A stretch of 64,000 nucleotides of DNA from Planctomycetaceae bacterium (GTDB lineage: Bacteria; Planctomycetota; Planctomycetia; Planctomycetales; Planctomycetaceae). Numbering within the stretch: the first letter of the stretch is position 1; each line of letters begins with the position of its first letter. The stretch is from assembly GCA_016795145.1 (NCBI GenBank), contig JAEUII010000313.1, positions 1-64,000 of the forward strand, in the 5' to 3' direction. Shown here one piece after another: positions 62,791 to 64,000 of this stretch. The position numbers and the translations under genes were made by a program. The notes beneath the pieces were generated by a model. The model searched no databases. It was not told where the DNA came from and saw nothing but the letters and a program-made list of their open reading frames with translations.

Positions 62791-63585
62791 ATGACCAAGT
62801 TTTGCGTGATTGGGTTATTAACGGCTTCCTCGTTGATGTTTTGCCCTGAAACGGCCTTTGCTCAGCACAGGCATGGATCGGGACATACCGACCTGATTCA
62901 GCATGGTGGCCATGTTGATGCGGTGCATCATCATGGTCGGCACTTCGGTCACAATGACTGGAACTACGTTGTCCCTCATCATGACGCTCATCACCACCAC
63001 GGTTCCTATTACGTTCAGGATAATTCGTACTATTACACTCCAACACCGGTCGTTCGAGTCTCTCCCACCGTAATCCAAACGGCAGAAGTGCACCCTGTCC
63101 AGGTTGTTCAGAAGCCAGTTCAATTGCAATTTGGTGGATACGCGAGATTTGAAGATCTCTCAGGTCGGCTGGAAGTGGAAGTGAACCGCATGTGTCTCGA
63201 CATGCATTACAACTATCGCCACAACGCCGGATTTGAAGAGTGCTACCGCGAAGCCTACGCGTTACTCACGGCAGCAAAATTTGTACATGCCAAGGAACAT
63301 CAGGGTGATCGAAATGCGATTCGTGAACAGGTGGTTCAGATGGATCAACTGATGCACCATGTTCAGGGCGAAGTAGTGCAATGGTCGAGACAGCACGTTC
63401 GTCAGGTCGCCTCAGGTGGCGTCATTGAAAAATCCAGTGCAGTGGAAGCGATCCTCCATCATCTCTGCTTCGATGTGGGTATTGAGCCGCACGGCAATGA
63501 CGAACCTGCTCCCGCTCCAAACGCTGGTGAAGAACAGGCCCCAGCACCTGGCGGAGTCATTAATACGGCGCCTCCAGGCTTCTGA
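62791..63585 (+). CDS. exported His-rich protein
   Basis: The 264-residue protein has a signal peptide (1-24, ending AFA) and then a His-rich stretch (QHRHGSGHTDLIQHGGHVDA; VHHHGRHFGHND; HHDAHHHHG) at 25-72. A helical domain follows at about 115-235 with RLEVEVNRMCLDMHYNYR and YREAYALLTAAKF. The Pro/Ala-rich end may be a linker. It may bind metal and act at the surface. GGAGG lies upstream of the ATG. Confidence 0.75.
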   Translation: MTKFCVIGLLTASSLMFCPETAFAQHRHGSGHTDLIQHGGHVDAVHHHGRHFGHNDWNYVVPHHDAHHHHGSYYVQDNSYYYTPTPVVRVSPTVIQTAEVHPVQVVQKPVQLQFGGYARFEDLSGRLEVEVNRMCLDMHYNYRHNAGFEECYREAYALLTAAKFVHAKEHQGDRNAIREQVVQMDQLMHHVQGEVVQWSRQHVRQVASGGVIEKSSAVEAILHHLCFDVGIEPHGNDEPAPAPNAGEEQAPAPGGVINTAPPGF

Positions 63586-63614
63586 TCGTTCGAATTCAAA
63601 CTTGCAGCCTCCCG

Positions 63615-63639
63615 CGCCTCGCTCATGCGAGGCGTTTTT
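63615..63639 (+). terminator. Rho-independent terminator
   Basis: CGCCTCGC-TCAT-GCGAGGCG (63615-63634), then TTTTT. It ends the His-rich gene. Confidence 0.9.
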
Positions 63640-63833
63640 GTTTGCGCATTATTGTGTGCTTCAATGTCCTCGAAGTTCGTCCAGCACGTTTCTGCCGATT
63701 CGAAGTGTCGACTCAAATCGCCTCAGTAAAATGTAGCCAAGGCTACATCTCTTCCTGTGGCGCTCAACGAGAACTAGTCGATGTCAAATGTTGTTGAATG
63801 CTCACTGCCTGGATTCCAAATGAATCGAACATC

Positions 63834-64000
63834 ATGTTACCACCACACAACCAGACGGCTCCCGCTCACTTATTGCGAAGTCGGTACTTTGCCTTGCTAG
63901 TTGCATTGTTGTCATCGCAGATCCTCAATGCTGAAGAACCACCTGTTCTTTTTGAGTCGATCCGTGACGTAAGCGTGGTTGTCATGAAAATCGACCACTT
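63834..64000 (+). CDS. exported protein, N-terminal part (3' end outside window)
   Basis: The frame starts at ATG 63834 and is open to the window end. The first 35 or so residues have a basic stretch and a hydrophobic helix (YFALLVALLSSQILNAEE), like a signal peptide, followed by PPVLFESIRDVSVVVMKID. No family can be assigned. It may continue the metal island. Confidence 0.5.
   Translation, partial: MLPPHNQTAPAHLLRSRYFALLVALLSSQILNAEEPPVLFESIRDVSVVVMKIDH

Noticed and set aside
1-64000. CRISPR arrays, insertion sequences, rRNA genes
   Set aside because: No evenly spaced repeats, transposase genes or rRNA sequences were seen on reading both strands.

Overview
The window looks like part of a planctomycete genome. 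Three features point there: an ECF-type sigma factor next to a cytosolic Ser/Thr kinase, many secreted Cys/His-rich proteins of unknown family, and a prohead-protease/capsid fusion beside a mucin-like virion protein. By eye the GC content is in the mid-50s, somewhat higher in the phage block. No 16S gene or other species marker is present, so the lineage is an inference.

Region 1 (1-16.1 kb, mostly + strand) is the right-hand part of a mobilizable or conjugative integrative element or plasmid. It holds the C-terminus of a ParA-like ATPase with a small partner, a sigma/kinase pair on the - strand, a DUF3102-like protein and a divergent tubulin/FtsZ-like protein directly followed by a membrane-anchored VWA protein. 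Two small plasmid-type proteins (DUF7249-like, DUF6573-like), a ribbon-helix-helix protein preceded by inverted and direct repeats, a MobF relaxase-helicase, a small membrane protein, a T4CP-like ATPase, an excisionase-like HTH and a tyrosine recombinase follow. The integrase gene runs through the 3' half of a tRNA-Ser(UGA) gene, the presumed att core. Just beyond it lies the amino-terminal part of a CPBP-like membrane protein.

Region 2 (16.1-25.9 kb) is a heavy-metal or drug RND efflux operon on the - strand, in the order response regulator, sensor kinase, adaptor, RND pump, outer-membrane factor. An isoprenylcysteine-methyltransferase-like membrane protein diverges from it.

Region 3 (25.9-44.2 kb, all - strand) is a compact siphovirus-like structural cassette: small head protein, portal, protease-capsid fusion, DUF2190, head-tail joining proteins, TM/coiled-coil protein, papain-like peptidase, trypsin-thioredoxin fusion, SNase, tail tube, tail-assembly chaperone with a probable -1 frameshift, tape measure, a 979-residue Cys-rich and Thr/Ser-rich protein and two glycosyltransferases. 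No terminase, replication or lysogeny gene is visible here, so it is either a decayed prophage or a GTA-like/domesticated particle.

Region 4 (44.6-64 kb) is a metal-homeostasis island: a P1B-4-type ATPase, a His-rich lipoprotein, an ABC export pair with a secreted partner, two tandem paralogues carrying four copies of an unrecognised His/Cys domain, and a second RND/adaptor/outer-membrane set. It also has at least three small Cys/His-rich exported proteins and three Gly/Tyr/His-rich exported proteins, several followed by clear terminators.

All calls rest on reading the sequence; no database search was run.
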